From contig NZ_LN851186.1 of NCBI RefSeq assembly GCF_001243895.1, positions 498,852 to 553,399 on the forward strand: a DNA stretch of 54,548 nucleotides, in the 5' to 3' direction. The notes beneath the pieces were generated by a model that was not told the DNA's origin, searched no databases, and saw nothing but the letters and a program-made list of their open reading frames with translations. This document shows, piece by piece, positions 52,777 to 54,548 of this stretch (positions are counted from its first letter, which is position 1; each line of letters opens with the position of its first letter). The translations under genes were made by a program, and so were the position numbers. Source of the stretch: Bacillus testis (GTDB lineage Bacteria; Bacillota; Bacilli; Bacillales; DSM-1321).

Positions 52777-54501
52777 ATGAAAGTACAGACCTTGAACCGA
52801 ATTACCATTCTATTATTGGTAATGATACTTGCGTTCTGGACTTTTCTACCTTGTACTACGTATGCTGGCAGTTTTATTTCACCAGGTAAACCCATTACTC
52901 CCGGAACAGCAATTAAAGGTGGAAAGCCGATAACTGGCGGTAAATTCATTGTTCCTGGAAAAGTATACACGCCAGGAAAAGCAATTACTCAAGGAAAAGC
53001 AATTACCCCAGGAAAAACTGGATTATCATCCGGACAGGTGATTTGGCCGCCGCTTCCTGATCAAAACGGAGTTTTTATCATCCCGAATGCGCCTATTACT
53101 GTACCATCGATTAATTTTTCAATGCCTTCTATAAAAACAGGCAACCCTATCACTCCAGGAACTAGTATTGGGAGCGGGACAGGGCCCGGCGGGAATGCCG
53201 GAACGTCAGGCCAAGTAGGCGGCGGGAATGCCGGAACACCAGGCCAAGTAGGCGGCGGGAATGCCGGAATGCCAGGTCAAGGAAGCGGCGGGAATGCCGG
53301 AACACCAGGTCAAGGAAGCGGCGGGAATGCCGGAATGCCAGGTCAAGGAAGCGGCGGGAATGCCGGAATGCCAGGTCAAGGAAGCGGCGGGAATGCCGGA
53401 ATGCCAGGTCAAGGAAGCGGCGGGAATACCGGAATGCCAGGCCAGGGAAGCGGCGGGAATGCCGGAATGCCAGGTCAAGGAGGCGGCGGGAACGCCGGAA
53501 CGCCAGGCCAAGGAGGCGGTGGGAACGCCGGAACACCAGGCCAAGGAAGTGGCGTTAACGCCGGAATGCCAGGCCAAGGAGGCGGTGGGAACGCCGGAAC
53601 ACCAGGCCAAGGAAGTGGCGTTAACGGAGGAAATCAAACATCACCTTCTTTTTGGAACAGCGTGTTTAAATCAACGAATGGCGAAAAGGGGATGTACGGT
53701 CATATAACAGGCTTTGCATCAGATTTTAAAACATATGGGCTTAAGATATTGCTTGATAAAAACGTGATGGGAGCAGCAGCGGCTCAATATGCAGGATTTA
53801 AGTTTGAAAAAATTGAAGGCAGTACGAATTATAAAGTATTCGGCAAAGAAAATATAAAGAACAAATGGGCAAATAAGCTCTACCAACAATATAAAGAGTA
53901 TAAAATGGACGGCACCGATAAGGTGTTGGGGCCAAAATCCAGAAGAATAAGCAGCGAAAGAGTAAACGCATATCTGGAAAGTAAAAAATTAAAACCAAAT
54001 GGCATGAGCAGATGGACATATATTAAGCAGAAGGCAATGACTACTTTGCAGGAGAGTCACAATCCTGTGAATAAAACGTATTGGAAACTAAGCAATGGAT
54101 TAAAAATGAACGGACCAGTAAATTTCGCTTTAACGACTGCAGGCACTTGGTATGATTATGGTTCGTCTAAAGGAAAGTACCATAGTAAAGGGCTTGCTTC
54201 TACCGATTTTGCCGGAGCCATCTCTGCGGATGTGACCATAGGGGCAGCAACTGCAGTGACGGGTAGTATTTTTTCAAGTGTATTATCAGGAGCAGTCGCA
54301 GGATCTGCTGTTCCGGGCTTAGGAACATTGATTGGTGCTGGAACAGGTTTATTAGTTGGAATAGGATCTTCAATTTATTTCTCTACTGCTGGAGGAAAAA
54401 GAAAAAAACAAGCTCTAGCTCGCGGTTTTAAAAAGCTATACGACGGAATAGGATCTAAACTAAAAAAAGGTAGACGGAGGTTAGGTGAGTTATTTGGTTG
54501 A
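52777..54501 (+). CDS. Secreted Gly-rich repeat protein with glycine-zipper C-terminus
   Basis: 574 residues. A signal peptide (about 1-31) ends near TTYAGS. Residues 33-85 repeat a hexad of the form PGKxIT (PGKPIT, GGKPIT, PGKVYT, PGKAIT). Residues about 139-286 hold thirteen 11-residue units of the GGNAGMPGQGS type. A unique basic domain follows (about 290-470, WNSVFKSTNGEKGMYGHITG). The end contains GAISADVTIGAATAVTGSIF, GAVAGSAVPGLGTLIGAGTG (glycine zipper) and a lysine-rich tail. Such zippers occur in the membrane-active or pre-toxin parts of Bacillus polymorphic toxins. GGAGAGGCAGG precedes ATG. The function is unknown. Confidence 0.8.
   Translation: MKVQTLNRITILLLVMILAFWTFLPCTTYAGSFISPGKPITPGTAIKGGKPITGGKFIVPGKVYTPGKAITQGKAITPGKTGLSSGQVIWPPLPDQNGVFIIPNAPITVPSINFSMPSIKTGNPITPGTSIGSGTGPGGNAGTSGQVGGGNAGTPGQVGGGNAGMPGQGSGGNAGTPGQGSGGNAGMPGQGSGGNAGMPGQGSGGNAGMPGQGSGGNTGMPGQGSGGNAGMPGQGGGGNAGTPGQGGGGNAGTPGQGSGVNAGMPGQGGGGNAGTPGQGSGVNGGNQTSPSFWNSVFKSTNGEKGMYGHITGFASDFKTYGLKILLDKNVMGAAAAQYAGFKFEKIEGSTNYKVFGKENIKNKWANKLYQQYKEYKMDGTDKVLGPKSRRISSERVNAYLESKKLKPNGMSRWTYIKQKAMTTLQESHNPVNKTYWKLSNGLKMNGPVNFALTTAGTWYDYGSSKGKYHSKGLASTDFAGAISADVTIGAATAVTGSIFSSVLSGAVAGSAVPGLGTLIGAGTGLLVGIGSSIYFSTAGGKRKKQALARGFKKLYDGIGSKLKKGRRRLGELFG
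53191..53635 (+). repeat. 33-bp tandem repeats in the Gly-rich protein gene
   Basis: Thirteen nearly identical 33-bp units followed by a partial one, for example GGCGGGAATGCCGGAATGCC then AGGTCAAGGAAGC. Variation is mostly Met/Thr and Gly/Ser/Val swaps. High similarity between units predicts length variation between strains by slippage or recombination. Confidence 0.95.
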
Positions 54502-54548
54502 TAGAGGAAAGACATTTAAAGATAGCAACGTCATTTATTTAGTTATAA

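Noticed and set aside
53191..53635. CRISPR-like regular repeats
   Set aside because: Units are contiguous without unique spacers and translate in frame inside a larger gene.
53162..53707. Long open frames on both strands across the repeat region, encoding Arg- or His-rich repeats
   Set aside because: The 33-bp unit length is divisible by three and lacks stops in several frames, so these are by-products of the repeat; only the plus frame from 52777 has a signal peptide, ribosome site and sensible domains.

Overview
The window is chromosomal DNA of a Bacillaceae bacterium of low to moderate G+C. The order tsaB-rimI-tsaD / ydiF / rex / ydiK-ydiL / groES-groEL is the B. subtilis ydi-groESL neighbourhood. 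Strong AGGAGG-type ribosome binding sites, a CIRCE operator, a purine riboswitch and nupNOPQ-like nucleoside transport genes fit this. Intergenic repeats I associate with Bacillaceae also occur. I cannot name the species.

Region 1 (1-8280) is core genome: tRNA t6A modification and ribosomal acetylation (tsaB end, rimI, tsaD), a cluster of DnaA-box-like sites, the ABC-F ATPase YdiF, redox repressor Rex, two small membrane-protein genes and the CIRCE-controlled groESL operon.

Region 2 (about 8262-17612) is a genomic island inserted at the last codons of groEL. A 20-bp direct repeat marks both ends. It carries a truncated tyrosine recombinase, a full type I restriction-modification operon (hsdM-hsdS-hsdR), an unidentified small gene, a YgjP-type metallopeptidase gene and a HEPN-like gene. 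A second, decayed recombinase end lies just beyond the right repeat, so the site was probably used at least twice. The 3' end of each recombinase forms a perfect hairpin with a T-run that can terminate groEL transcription.

Region 3 (17924-24870) is purine nucleoside uptake: a guanine-class riboswitch, a BMP-family lipoprotein, an ATPase and two permeases, then a second copy of promoter, riboswitch, lipoprotein and terminator. In the second copy the riboswitch core and terminator T-run have decayed.

Region 4 (24990-42681) begins with an SGNH hydrolase. A large carbohydrate cluster follows: a TIM-barrel isomerase, four Gfo/Idh/MocA dehydrogenases plus one protein resembling only their C-terminal half, an epimerase-like SDR, a DapA-family lyase, a sugar ABC importer, an MDR dehydrogenase, and a GntR regulator fused to a cytosolic solute-binding domain. 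Both promoters share a 16-bp sequence that is a good operator candidate. An FAD oxidoreductase between two copies of a hairpin-rich repeat and a tandem GNAT protein close the region. The substrate is unknown; an oxidised or modified sugar or glycoside is likely.

Region 5 (43188-45481) has a YjdF-like membrane protein and a YtcJ-like amidohydrolase.

Region 6 (45899-54501) is a compact Gram-positive Tad/Flp pilus locus: CpaB-like, CpaE-like, CpaF, TadB, TadC and one tiny Flp-type pilin. Downstream are a von Willebrand factor A lipoprotein and a secreted protein with thirteen 11-residue Gly-rich repeats and a glycine-zipper C-terminus. These two are the most likely place for undescribed biology. 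No prepilin peptidase gene is in the window.
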